A stretch of 64,000 nt of DNA from an uncultured Lachnospiraceae bacterium (GCA_910577175.1 CAJTLU010000003.1:145406-209405), one strand, 5' to 3'. Shown: positions 9,656-17,977, counted from the first letter of the stretch. Translations and numbers: made by a program. The notes: generated from the letters alone by a model not told the origin.

Positions 9656-11236
9656 CTATTTCCCGCTGTCGCCGTAGTTTGCAAGCACTCTTGCCGAAGG
9701 GTCGTCTACGTTACACCCCTCCCATTCCTTGTTCGGCATCCAGAAGTCTGCAATCATTTCTGCCTGCCCCGGATAGTATTCTTCAAAAATCTCCCGGTAA
9801 AGCAGGGACTCCTTTGTAAACGGACGGGCATGGGTATACCTTTTACACTTTTCCTCAAATTCCTCATCGGTATAAAACGCCTGCGCATACTCCTTTAAGT
9901 AGTCCACCATCGAATGCCCTACCGCGTCCGAGAACGCCGCCTTTTCGCGCCAGAGAAGCTCCTCCGGCAGATAATCCCCGCCTTCAAACGCATGGCGGAG
10001 CAGATATTTTCCCTTTCCATAGGTGTTCCGTTTCAGCTCCGGCTCCACCGCCATGACATATTTTACAAAATCCAGGTCGCCGAACGGCACCCTTGCCTCC
10101 AGGGAATTAACCGAAATGCACCGGTCGGCACGGAGCACGTCATACATGTGAAGCTCCCGGATTCTCTTTTCCGCCTCCTTCTGGAAGGCTTTTGCATCCG
10201 GCGCAAAGTCGGTATATTTATAGCCAAACAGCTCATCGGAAATCTCACCGGTCAGAAGCACCCGGATATCGGTCGTCTCGTGAATTGCCTTGCAGACCAG
10301 GTACATTCCCATGCTTGCCCGGATTGTCGTAATATCAAACGTGCCGAGCAGTTCAATCACGGCTCTCAGGCTGGCAAGCACCTCCTCCTTCGTCATAATG
10401 ACCTCGGTATGGTCACTGCCGATATAGTCCGCCGCCTGCTTTGCATATTTTAAGTCAATCGCGTCCCCGCTCATCCCGATGGCAAAGGTCTTAATCGGTG
10501 TCCTGCTTTTCTTTGCGGCAATCGCGCAGACAAGGGAGGAGTCCAGCCCGCCCGAAAGCAGGAAGCCGACCCTGGCATCCGACACCAGACGCTTCTCCAC
10601 GCCTGCCACCAGCTTGTCATGGATGTTGCGGCAGACCGTTTCCAAATCATCCGTGCAGACCTGATCCACATGGGCAATGTCCGAGTAGCAGACAAAGCTG
10701 CCGTCCTTATAATAATGTCCCGGCGGGAACGGCAGAATGCGCTCCGCGAGTCCTACCAGGTTTTTTGCCTCGCTCGCAAACAGGATTACGCCGTCCTTAT
10801 CATAGCCGTAATACAGCGGTCTTATGCCAATCGGGTCTCTTGCGGCTATGTATTCCTGTGTTCTGTTATCGTAAAGGATACAGGCGAACTCCGCATCTAA
10901 CATTGCAAACATATCTGTGCCGTACTCCCGGTACAGCGGCAGAAGAACCTCACAATCGGAATCACTTTCAAACGTATAACGACCGGCAAGCTTCGCCCTC
11001 CATTTTTCAAAGCCGTAAATCTCGCCGTTGCATACGATATAGCTGCCGTCAAGGGAAAACGGCTGCATCCCGGCAGGCGTCAGACCCATAATCGCAAGCC
11101 GGTGGAAGCCCATCAGCCCCTTCCCGGTATCGACAATCCGGGTATCGTCCGGCCCTCTGGAAATCGTACGCTCAAAACCCTTCTGAAACACCTCCGGCGT
11201 GGCAGTGCTTCCGCAATAAGCCATAATAGAACACAT
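9656..11236 (-). CDS. asnB: Glutamine-hydrolysing asparagine synthase
   Basis: A 526-residue protein that makes asparagine from aspartate, ATP and glutamine. I start it at ATG 11236 (MCSIMAYCG) because Cys2 must become the N-terminal nucleophile after Met removal. A CGGAGG site lies seven bases upstream, while the alternative GTG nine bases earlier would bury the Cys. The glutaminase half includes RGPDDT and GEIYG. The synthetase half has the pyrophosphate loop LLSGGLDSSL near residue 240. The gene sits between amt and pyrG and is probably co-transcribed. Confidence 0.94.
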   Translation of the reverse strand: MCSIMAYCGSTATPEVFQKGFERTISRGPDDTRIVDTGKGLMGFHRLAIMGLTPAGMQPFSLDGSYIVCNGEIYGFEKWRAKLAGRYTFESDSDCEVLLPLYREYGTDMFAMLDAEFACILYDNRTQEYIAARDPIGIRPLYYGYDKDGVILFASEAKNLVGLAERILPFPPGHYYKDGSFVCYSDIAHVDQVCTDDLETVCRNIHDKLVAGVEKRLVSDARVGFLLSGGLDSSLVCAIAAKKSRTPIKTFAIGMSGDAIDLKYAKQAADYIGSDHTEVIMTKEEVLASLRAVIELLGTFDITTIRASMGMYLVCKAIHETTDIRVLLTGEISDELFGYKYTDFAPDAKAFQKEAEKRIRELHMYDVLRADRCISVNSLEARVPFGDLDFVKYVMAVEPELKRNTYGKGKYLLRHAFEGGDYLPEELLWREKAAFSDAVGHSMVDYLKEYAQAFYTDEEFEEKCKRYTHARPFTKESLLYREIFEEYYPGQAEMIADFWMPNKEWEGCNVDDPSARVLANYGDSGK

Positions 11237-11283
11237 AGAATACACCTCCGTAAATTTCTGTCTGCGGAAAGCGCCTTACGGCG

Positions 11284-13035
11284 CTATTCCACATCCTGTA
11301 AAGCGTCATACCCCTCTTCTCCGGTACGTACCTTTACGACATTCTCCACCTCGTATACAAAAATCTTACCATCCCCGATATGTCCGGTATAAAGCACGCT
11401 CTTTGCCGCCTCGATTACCTTCCGCACCGGCACCTTGCTGACCACGATATCCACTTGTACCTTCGGCAGCAGGTTTGCTTCTATCTGTACGCCACGGTAA
11501 TACTCCGGCTTTCCCTTCTGGACGCCGCAGCCTAATACATGGGAAACCGTCATGCCGGTAATCCCGATGTCCATCATGGCGTTCTTTAATGCCTCAAACT
11601 TTGATTCCTTACAGATAATCTCTATCTTCGTGAACCTGTGCTCTCCCTCCTCAAAGGCAGGCACCTTCTTTACCGGAACCGCCTCCGCTACAGGAATCTC
11701 GCCGGTCACCGGCACCGCTTCCTCGTAGCCGTAATCCAGACTCTCGACTGCCGGGACAAAATCGGCATAGGCGCTCGGCAGACCGTGCTCGGTGCTGTCC
11801 AAGCCCTTGATTTCCTCCTCGGCGGATACCCGCAGGCCGATTGTCTTTTTAATTACAAAGAACACTAACGTCATCCAGACTGCCGTCCAGCCAAGGACTG
11901 CCAAAATACCAAGCGTCTGGATTCCGAGAAGCTTTGCACTTCCCGTATAGAAAAGTCCGTCAAGACCGGCAGGCGCCTTCGGATTTGCGAGAAGCCCTAC
12001 TGCAAGGGTTCCCCAGATACCGTTGGCAAGATGCACGCCGACCGCGCCGACCGGGTCGTCGATATGTAGCTTCAAATCCAGCACCTCAACCACCGCTACG
12101 ACAAGAATACCCGAAACCACGCCGACTACCGTCGAGCCGATTGCATCCAAGGCGTCGCACCCTGCGGTAATGCCGACCAGACCTGCCAGAGAGGCATTGA
12201 GACACATCGAAACATCCGGCTTCCCGTTTTTCATCCAGGTAAACAGCATCGTAACACAGGTGGCAGCCGCCGGTGCAATCGTCGTCGTCAGGAAAATGGA
12301 GGCTAACGAGGTGTTATCCCATGCTGCCGCGCCGTTAAAGCCGTACCAGCCGAACCACAGGATAAAGCAGCCGAGCGCGCCGAGCGTAATGGAATGCCCC
12401 GGAATCGCGTTTACCTTCTTTTTTGTCTTGCCCTTTTCCTTCACATACTTTCCGAGACGCGGTCCCACCATAATTGCCCCGATGAGCGCGGTAATTCCGC
12501 CGACCGAATGGATTGCCGCAGAGCCTGCAAAGTCATGGAAGCCCATCTGTGCAAGCCAGCCCTGGGAATTCCATATCCAGCCTGCCTCTACCGGATAGAC
12601 GAACAGGGAAATCATAGCCGAATAAATACAGTAGGATATAAACTTCGTCCGCTCTGCCATCGCGCCCGACACAATCGTCGCCGCCGTCGCGCAGAACACA
12701 AGGTTGAATACAAAGCTCGACGCATTTTTTTCAATGAATCCGCTAAAGTCCTTAAAAATATCCAGATTCGGAACGCCGATAAACCCGAACGCGTAATCCT
12801 CCGCCATCATAAGCCCGAAGCCGAGCAGGATAAATACGACGGTCCCGATACAGAAGTCCATCAGGTTCTTCATTATAATGTTGCCCGCGTTTTTTGCCCT
12901 CGTAAAGCCCGTTTCCACCATAGCAAAGCCCGCCTGCATAAAGAATACAAGTGCCGCCCCGATTAAAAACCAGATTCCGAATACCTTACTGTTTACTGTT
13001 TCCTCTATCAGCTTTGTAATTTCATCAATTACCAT
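11284..13035 (-). CDS. amt: Ammonium transporter with fused C-terminal PII (GlnB/GlnK) domain
   Basis: A roughly 583-residue membrane protein. Residues 1 to about 410 form an Amt/Mep/Rh channel, with GFAMVETGFTRAKN and the AGSAAIHSVGG helix among many membrane segments. After a linker rich in Val, Pro and Glu (about 420-460), a complete PII domain follows (FTKIEIICKESKFEALKNAM to the C-terminus, with GDGKIFVYEVENVVKVRTGE). PII normally plugs Amt when nitrogen is plentiful, so here channel and regulator are one chain. The T-loop reads YRGVQIEANLLPK, so the uridylylated Tyr51 of enteric GlnB is Ile. I chose ATG 13035 over 13044, because AAGGAG directly abuts the earlier ATG but is nine bases from this one. 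Confidence 0.93.
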   Translation of the reverse strand: MVIDEITKLIEETVNSKVFGIWFLIGAALVFFMQAGFAMVETGFTRAKNAGNIIMKNLMDFCIGTVVFILLGFGLMMAEDYAFGFIGVPNLDIFKDFSGFIEKNASSFVFNLVFCATAATIVSGAMAERTKFISYCIYSAMISLFVYPVEAGWIWNSQGWLAQMGFHDFAGSAAIHSVGGITALIGAIMVGPRLGKYVKEKGKTKKKVNAIPGHSITLGALGCFILWFGWYGFNGAAAWDNTSLASIFLTTTIAPAAATCVTMLFTWMKNGKPDVSMCLNASLAGLVGITAGCDALDAIGSTVVGVVSGILVVAVVEVLDLKLHIDDPVGAVGVHLANGIWGTLAVGLLANPKAPAGLDGLFYTGSAKLLGIQTLGILAVLGWTAVWMTLVFFVIKKTIGLRVSAEEEIKGLDSTEHGLPSAYADFVPAVESLDYGYEEAVPVTGEIPVAEAVPVKKVPAFEEGEHRFTKIEIICKESKFEALKNAMMDIGITGMTVSHVLGCGVQKGKPEYYRGVQIEANLLPKVQVDIVVSKVPVRKVIEAAKSVLYTGHIGDGKIFVYEVENVVKVRTGEEGYDALQDVE

Positions 13036-13058
13036 ACCAATCATCTCCTTATTTTTCA

Positions 13059-13084
13059 GGGAAACGCCGGTGAAGGCGTTTCCC
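13059..13084. other. Hairpin in the glnN-amt gap
   Basis: Perfect 10-bp arms (GGGAAACGCC / GGCGTTTCCC) enclose a six-base loop just upstream of the amt ribosome-binding site. No U-run follows on the minus strand. It may stabilise or uncouple the mRNA between glnN and amt; this is inference. Confidence 0.5.
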
Positions 13085-13126
13085 GCGCCGGGTCTTTACA
13101 AAAGCCCTGCTCCCGGTATCCCCTGC

Positions 13127-15223
13127 TTATCTCACGCCAAAAAGCAAATCGCCGTAGGTCGGGAACGGCCAGTAGTTCTTTGCCGTAATCGTTTCCGCCT
13201 CGTCACAGGCAAGCCGCAGCTCGCTCATCTTCACAAGCACCGTATCCCGGATGGCATTTGCCTGCTCTCCGATTTTCTCCACCGACGAAAGGGAAAGCAG
13301 CGCCTGTTCCAGCTCATCCGCCTTTCCTGCAATCCGGTCGGTCAGGGAGGAAAGTCTCCTTATCAGTCCGCTTTCGTAGGTACAAGGAAGCGCCGCGTCT
13401 ACTGCCTTCTTTGCCGCCGCAGTCTTCGCTACCTCCTTTGCATACGCCTCTACCGCCGGTGCAATCTCGGTCTTTGCCATATCAATCATCGTATTGGCCT
13501 CGATGATAACGGTCTTGCAGTAGTTCTCAAGTGTGATTTCATAACGTGACTTTAACTCCGCCTCCTTGAACACACGGTGAGAGGTCAGCATCTCCACATT
13601 TTTCTTATCCAGAAGGTGTGGTACACAGTCCGGCGTCGTCCGGTAGTTTAGCAGCCCTCTCTGCCCGGTTGCCTCCTTAATCCATGCGTCGTCATATCCG
13701 TTTCCGTTGAAGATAATGTTCTTATGGTCCTTAATGGTCTTTCTTATCATCTCATGGAGCGCCGTTTGAAAATCCTCTGCCTTCTCCAGCCTGTCGGCAT
13801 AGATTTTCAGGCTTTCGGCAACCGCGCTGTTTAACATAATGTTCGCGCAGGCAATGCTGTTGGAGGAGCCTAACATACGGAACTCAAACTTATTGCCGGT
13901 AAAGGCAAACGGCGAGGTACGGTTCCGGTCGGTGGTATCGCGGTTAAACTTCGGAAGCACGTCGACCCCGAGCTTCATCTGCGTCTTTTCCGCACCGCTG
14001 TACGGCGTTCCCGTTTCAATTGCCTCTAACACCGCATTCAGCTCATCCCCGAGGAACATGGACACAACAGCAGGCGGCGCCTCATTTGCACCGAGTCTGT
14101 GGTCGTTTCCTGCGGTCGCAACCGAAATCCGGAGCAGGTCCTGATAATCATCTACCGCCTTGATTACCGCACACAGGAACAAAAGGAACTGTGCGTTCTC
14201 GTACGGCGTCTCACCCGGGGAAAGAAGATTGACGCCGGTATCGGTTGCAAGCGACCAGTTATTGTGCTTACCACTGCCGTTCACGCCCGCAAACGGCTTT
14301 TCGTGAAGCAGGCAGACCAGACCGTGCTTTGTTGCTACCTTCTGCATAATCTCCATCGTCAGCTGGTTATGGTCGGTCGCTATGTTTGTCGTTGTATAAA
14401 TCGGAGCCAGCTCGTGCTGTGCCGGAGCCACCTCGTTGTGCTCCGTCTTTGCCAGGATTCCGAGCTTCCAGAGCTCCTCGTTCAATTCCTCCATATAGGC
14501 GGCAACCCTCGGCTTGATGACGCCGAAATAGTGGTCATCCATCTCCTGCCCCTTCGGCGGCTTTGCCCCGAACAGGGTACGTCCCGTAAAGCGGAGGTCA
14601 CGGCGCTTTTCATACATCTCCTTATCAATCAGGAAGTATTCCTGCTCCGGTCCTACCGAGGTACGCACGCATTTTACCGTATCGTTCCCGAACAGACGCA
14701 GGATACGGAGCGCCTGCTTGTTCAGCGCCTCCATGGAGCGGAGTAACGGCGTCTTTTTATCTAATGCCTCGCCGCCGTAGGAGCAGAACGCCGTCGGAAT
14801 GCAGAGCGTTTTTCCCTTAATAAAGGCGTAGGAGGTAGGGTCCCATGCGGTATAGCCTCTTGCCTCAAAGGTAGCCCGCAGCCCGCCGGACGGGAATGAG
14901 GATGCGTCCGGCTCTCCCTGGATCAGTTCCTTTCCGGAGAACTCCATAATCACGCCGCCATCCGGAGACGGGGCAAGGAAGCCGTCGTGCTTCTCGGCGG
15001 TAATACCGGTCAGCGGCTGGAACCAATGGGTATAATGGGTTGCTCCGTTTGCAAGCGCCCAGTCCTTCATCGCAGTCGCTACGGCATTTGCCACACTGAT
15101 ATCTAACTGCGCTCCCTCGTCAATGGTCTTTCTGAGCGACTGGTACACCTTAGCGGACAAATTCGCCTTCATCACCCTGTCATCAAAAACAAGACTTCCA
15201 AAATAATCCGATACCGTTTGCAT
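13127..15223 (-). CDS. glnN: Glutamine synthetase type III
   Basis: A 698-residue GSIII, far longer than GSI (about 440-470). It assimilates ammonium into glutamine with ATP. Residues near the start (YFGSLVFDDRVMKANL) and the motifs TEHNEVAPAQHELAP, NGSGKHNNWSLATD and TAGNDHRLGANEAPPA are characteristic of the GSIII catalytic core. The C-terminal half carries the long GSIII-specific extension. A good AAAGGAGG site precedes ATG 15223. It is the first gene of the nitrogen run (amt, asnB, pyrG, purF, carAB) and follows a leader with an attenuator and an ANTAR-like hairpin. A second glutamine synthetase of another type lies at 21609. Confidence 0.95.
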   Translation of the reverse strand: MQTVSDYFGSLVFDDRVMKANLSAKVYQSLRKTIDEGAQLDISVANAVATAMKDWALANGATHYTHWFQPLTGITAEKHDGFLAPSPDGGVIMEFSGKELIQGEPDASSFPSGGLRATFEARGYTAWDPTSYAFIKGKTLCIPTAFCSYGGEALDKKTPLLRSMEALNKQALRILRLFGNDTVKCVRTSVGPEQEYFLIDKEMYEKRRDLRFTGRTLFGAKPPKGQEMDDHYFGVIKPRVAAYMEELNEELWKLGILAKTEHNEVAPAQHELAPIYTTTNIATDHNQLTMEIMQKVATKHGLVCLLHEKPFAGVNGSGKHNNWSLATDTGVNLLSPGETPYENAQFLLFLCAVIKAVDDYQDLLRISVATAGNDHRLGANEAPPAVVSMFLGDELNAVLEAIETGTPYSGAEKTQMKLGVDVLPKFNRDTTDRNRTSPFAFTGNKFEFRMLGSSNSIACANIMLNSAVAESLKIYADRLEKAEDFQTALHEMIRKTIKDHKNIIFNGNGYDDAWIKEATGQRGLLNYRTTPDCVPHLLDKKNVEMLTSHRVFKEAELKSRYEITLENYCKTVIIEANTMIDMAKTEIAPAVEAYAKEVAKTAAAKKAVDAALPCTYESGLIRRLSSLTDRIAGKADELEQALLSLSSVEKIGEQANAIRDTVLVKMSELRLACDEAETITAKNYWPFPTYGDLLFGVR

Positions 15224-15255
15224 AGTAAAACCTCCTTTTCCTGATTAAAAGAAAG

Positions 15256-15290
15256 CGACACCCTTCACGCTGTTTCCATGAAAGACGCCG
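15256..15290 (-). terminator. Second, weaker terminator-like hairpin in the glnN leader
   Basis: On the minus strand a 12-bp stem with several G-U pairs (CGGCGUCUUUCA with UGAAGGGUGUCG) encloses an 11-base loop. CUUUCUUUU follows, just before the glnN ribosome-binding site. It shares GGCGUCUUU with the first terminator at 15446-15456, so the two could compete for pairing. Function is inferred. Confidence 0.35.
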
Positions 15291-15367
15291 TTGCCTTTTC
15301 CAATCCTATAAACCTTACTTTTTTATGTACCTTACAAATTGCGCAGGCGCACACCCCGCGGAGCATG

Positions 15368-15420
15368 TTTCATAGGAAGGTGTTTTTACGTGCTCACGCA
15401 GCACAATATTTCCTATGAAA
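15368..15420. other. Nested stem-loop in the glnN leader
   Basis: Arms TTTCATAGGAA and TTCCTATGAAA (11 bp, perfect) enclose a smaller stem GTGCT/AGCAC at 15390-15404. It lies downstream of the leader terminator, so only read-through transcripts contain it. I do not recognise a riboswitch class here. Confidence 0.5.
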
Positions 15421-15422
15421 TG

Positions 15423-15456
15423 AAAAAAGCGTCTTTGAGAATAACCTCAAAGACGC
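15423..15456 (-). terminator. Leader attenuator of the glnN operon
   Basis: On the minus strand an 11-bp perfect stem (GCGUCUUUGAG / CUCAAAGACGC) with loop GUUAUU is followed by six U. It starts within about 15 nt of the predicted transcription start and some 200 nt before the glnN start, so it must be bypassed for expression. Its 5' arm is shared with the hairpin at 15448-15467. Confidence 0.8.
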
Positions 15457-15467
15457 CCTTGCCTTCA
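15448..15467 (-). promoter_or_regulatory. ANTAR-type antiterminator hairpin, glnN leader
   Basis: On the minus strand, stem UGAAGGC / GUCUUUG (7 bp with G-U pairs) displays the six-base loop AAGGGC. ANTAR proteins are known to bind hexaloops with A at position 1 and G at position 4, and this loop fits. The 3' arm overlaps the 5' arm of the terminator at 15423-15456, so the two structures exclude each other. Only one such hairpin is seen, whereas characterised targets have two. Confidence 0.55.
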
Positions 15468-15475
15468 TGTGGTGC

Positions 15476-15504
15476 ATTATACACCCATAAAGATGATTCG
15501 TCAA
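15476..15504 (-). promoter_or_regulatory. Sigma-A promoter of the glnN operon
   Basis: On the minus strand TTGACG (15499-15504) and TATAAT (15476-15481) are separated by exactly 17 bases. The predicted start is near 15469, immediately before the ANTAR-like hairpin. Confidence 0.8.
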
Positions 15505-15647
15505 GACCCTTTTTCCAATTTTTTGCGAGGCACAATCAGCCTCTTCCAATGTCGATGACATACTGATTACCGACAAAACGATATATCTAGCATGTGTGTT
15601 TCACAAAAAACTGCTCCTTCTATCAAAAATTATGATGATACAATTCA

Positions 15648-16934
15648 CTAATACATTACTGCTCCTAAATCATTTAATGCATTACCTGCCTTTGTATATA
15701 CGGCATTTGCCCACGGAAGCTGTGATGTTTTTCCCTTATGTATGCCAACCGCATAAGCATAATTATCTCCATCTAGTTCACTATATACAATAGCTCCACT
15801 GTCACCAGAAGAAGAATCATAATTCGCCTTCACAAGGTCTGTAAAAGCTATACCATTAACCTCCATAGAATAGCTTGAACTTTTAACCTCGCCAGATGTT
15901 ATCCGGGTCATAGCACCGTTTTTATATACAGTAGCACCTTGTGGAAGATTACGATACTCATTACGGATTGTTGTTGTTCCAAGATATAATGTATGATAAA
16001 GCATCGCACTTGAATTTGTTTCTATAAACGCTGCATCCGAATTTCCACCATAATTAGAATGCAATGATGAAAAAGTTCCAATACAAGGACCATCCTCAAG
16101 GTATACATTAGTACTACTTAAGCCTCTAAAGGCATGTGCACATGTCATATATCCTGTCTTATCTCCTCCTGATGTCAGAATCTTTGCCGGAAAAGCCAAG
16201 CTAAACTCAATCTGATCATTACCCACCTGGATTCTCACATCCTCACCAGGATATACTCCTGTTTCATCAATAAAATCAAATTCATCATAGTTAATTTTAT
16301 ATGGTATCCCATTAATTATTTCTTTTAAAACGGTTTCTGTCCTACTTTTTTTATCATTATCCAACGCAGGTGCGTCAATTTCTATCCCGCTATTGTAATC
16401 GTCTATTCCGAAACCAAGAGAATCTGTCTCTGCTTCTGACAATGTATACCTTTTCACTCTTTCCATTCCATTCAGCAAATCATCGTAAGAGATATCGACA
16501 AAACGTATTACAATATCCTCCGGCTCCGCCCCGGTTGCCTTTAATATTTCTTTATAAACATTACTTTCATAAAAATCCGGAGTATTGTATAAACCCGTCA
16601 CTTCTATTACAAGATTTCCAAACTTGTTTACATAAGAGCCGCCATAAAAATCCGGTATAAATTCATTGGAAACTCCGTTTACCGTATAACCACTTACCTT
16701 TACACCTGATTTACATTGCTGTTCATAATAATATTGAAAAAAGGACGTATATGCATCTATTGCTTTCTCCTGATTTTCGTCAAACTCTTTTGTATGATTT
16801 TTTCCTGAATTAATCTCATATAGGGCATTATCACCTTCTGCTGCTGCCCGCTTTCCTGCACTAAAAACAGTAGTCAAAGAAATGCAAAGTAAAAATGTAA
16901 TTATTACTCCAATTGCTCTTATTCGTCTTTTCAT
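15648..16934 (-). CDS. Secreted chymotrypsin-fold (S1-like) serine protease
   Basis: A 428-residue protein. Residues 1-32 are a basic then hydrophobic signal peptide (MKRRIRAIGVIITFLL). Residues 33 to about 225 form a pro-region without a recognised domain. The C-terminal 200 residues carry a catalytic triad: His267 in MTCAHAF, Asp300 in NSDAAFIE and Ser379 in SSSGDSGAIVY. The layout resembles alpha-lytic or streptogrisin-type proteases with a prodomain. It starts two bases after the stop of the membrane protein at 16937, so the two are an operon. Both are visibly more AT-rich than the nitrogen genes, which hints at a different origin. The substrate is unknown. Confidence 0.8.
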   Translation of the reverse strand: MKRRIRAIGVIITFLLCISLTTVFSAGKRAAAEGDNALYEINSGKNHTKEFDENQEKAIDAYTSFFQYYYEQQCKSGVKVSGYTVNGVSNEFIPDFYGGSYVNKFGNLVIEVTGLYNTPDFYESNVYKEILKATGAEPEDIVIRFVDISYDDLLNGMERVKRYTLSEAETDSLGFGIDDYNSGIEIDAPALDNDKKSRTETVLKEIINGIPYKINYDEFDFIDETGVYPGEDVRIQVGNDQIEFSLAFPAKILTSGGDKTGYMTCAHAFRGLSSTNVYLEDGPCIGTFSSLHSNYGGNSDAAFIETNSSAMLYHTLYLGTTTIRNEYRNLPQGATVYKNGAMTRITSGEVKSSSYSMEVNGIAFTDLVKANYDSSSGDSGAIVYSELDGDNYAYAVGIHKGKTSQLPWANAVYTKAGNALNDLGAVMY

Positions 16935-16936
16935 AA

Positions 16937-17494
16937 TTATTCGCCCTCCACAGAAATAAATTTTAACGCTTCGTCATAATATTTTTTCACACTTGCCGTT
17001 CCTATCCAGAACTCATCCTCCTCCCTCAGGCTGACCCATACATATCCCTGCTTATATATTTTTATGAAAACCGGCTCCGCGTGCTTTGCTGACACCAGTT
17101 CCAGTTCCACGATTTTACTCCTGCCTGTGATTAACACCTCGTCCACCGGCTCGGAAACCCAATGAATCCTGTACCTGATTGCTTTTCCCCAGGTAAGCCC
17201 TGTAAAATCGTCCGCAATCATCGTCCAAAACTCCACCGGAAGCTCTAAGCTTACCTCCTGCCCGTCCTCCTTCACAATGGAAGCGGAGCGGATTCCTGTT
17301 ACTCCCGTATCCAGCTTTTCTTTCCGCAGAAGCCTTCCCAATGATACCGCGTCATAATCAAATGCCTCATGGTACCACACACTGTTCCTGATAAAAAGAA
17401 CCAGAACAATTACAGATACTGCTATGACAGACAACGGTATAAAAATGAAATACCTCCACCTCTTTTTCTTACCGCGCCGGTTCTGCTTTTCCAT
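16937..17494 (-). CDS. Membrane-anchored protein of unknown function, partner of the serine protease
   Basis: A 185-residue protein with a strongly basic N-terminus (MEKQNRRGKKKRW), one hydrophobic span (about 15-37) and an exposed domain of about 145 residues. I recognise no family. The start at 17494 has a GGGAGGAG site; the 18-codon extension upstream lacks one. It immediately precedes the secreted protease and probably acts with it, for example as an anchor, inhibitor or sensor; that is inference only. Confidence 0.7.
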   Translation of the reverse strand: MEKQNRRGKKKRWRYFIFIPLSVIAVSVIVLVLFIRNSVWYHEAFDYDAVSLGRLLRKEKLDTGVTGIRSASIVKEDGQEVSLELPVEFWTMIADDFTGLTWGKAIRYRIHWVSEPVDEVLITGRSKIVELELVSAKHAEPVFIKIYKQGYVWVSLREEDEFWIGTASVKKYYDEALKFISVEGE

Positions 17495-17569
17495 AGACAA
17501 ACTCCTCCCTTCTAAGGTAATCGTGCGCTGTAATACCTGATGCAACATGGTACTTCCTATAAATATGAA

Positions 17570-17601
17570 ATAGAAAACGGCTGCAAAAGCACTTGCAGCC
17601 G
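17570..17601 (-). terminator. Terminator-like hairpin in the protease operon leader
   Basis: A perfect 9-bp stem (CGGCTGCAA / TTGCAGCCG) with loop GTGCTT is followed on the minus strand by TTTTCTATTT. It lies between the promoter at 17709-17737 and the gene start at 17494, so it may act as an attenuator. Confidence 0.5.
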
Positions 17602-17708
17602 AATTATCTTAAAAGGTAGTATAACTCCTGTTACTTTACACCTTATACCCCACCTTTTCAGACTCCCGGCCTATCTTCCTCTCTCCCATAAAGCTAGTTT
17701 TTTAAATT

Positions 17709-17737
17709 ATTATAGCATCTCTTCCGTTTTTTGTCAA
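17709..17737 (-). promoter_or_regulatory. Consensus sigma-A promoter for the protease operon
   Basis: On the minus strand, perfect TTGACA (17732-17737) and perfect TATAAT (17709-17714) are separated by 17 bases. The transcript would have a leader of about 205 nt before the gene at 17494. Confidence 0.8.
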
Positions 17738-17878
17738 TTGAAATACGGTTTATTTTCGTACTTGTACCCCGTCTTACAAAATTGTAAGACAAAAGCGGAA
17801 GATGTAAGTGAAATCTATGGAATACGCCGAAAATCCAATTTATAATAATGGCAGAGAAAACGAAAGGAGAAGCCGGAT

Positions 17879-17977
17879 ATGAAGAGAAAACTATTTTTCA
17901 TTATAGCAATCGTGCTGCTTTGGTGGGTGTGTCTGGCAGGCTTTGAATGCAGATGTAAGCCTGATAAAATTAAGTGA
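17879..17977 (+). CDS. Putative 32-residue membrane peptide
   Basis: The ATG at 17879 follows AAAGGAG at good spacing and opens a 32-codon frame ending in TGA. The peptide has a basic start (MKRK), a strong hydrophobic stretch (LFFIIAIVLLWWVCLAG) and a short tail with cysteines (FECRCKPDKIK). A TATAAT box lies at 17841-17846 without a convincing -35. It could be a small membrane peptide or a leader. There is no family evidence, so the call rests on the ribosome-binding site and the coding pattern. Confidence 0.4.
   Translation: MKRKLFFIIAIVLLWWVCLAGFECRCKPDKIK

Noticed and set aside
13127..15223. GSIII leader as a glnA (glutamine) riboswitch
   Set aside because: The known glutamine riboswitch motifs are cyanobacterial and their core sequence is not seen here; the attenuator with an A/G hexaloop explains the leader better.
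15338..15352. GCGCAGGCGC shared between the glnN leader and the glutamate synthase leader (18121) as a common regulatory motif
   Set aside because: The motif is in opposite orientation relative to transcription in the two leaders and at a different place relative to the terminators, so it is probably chance.
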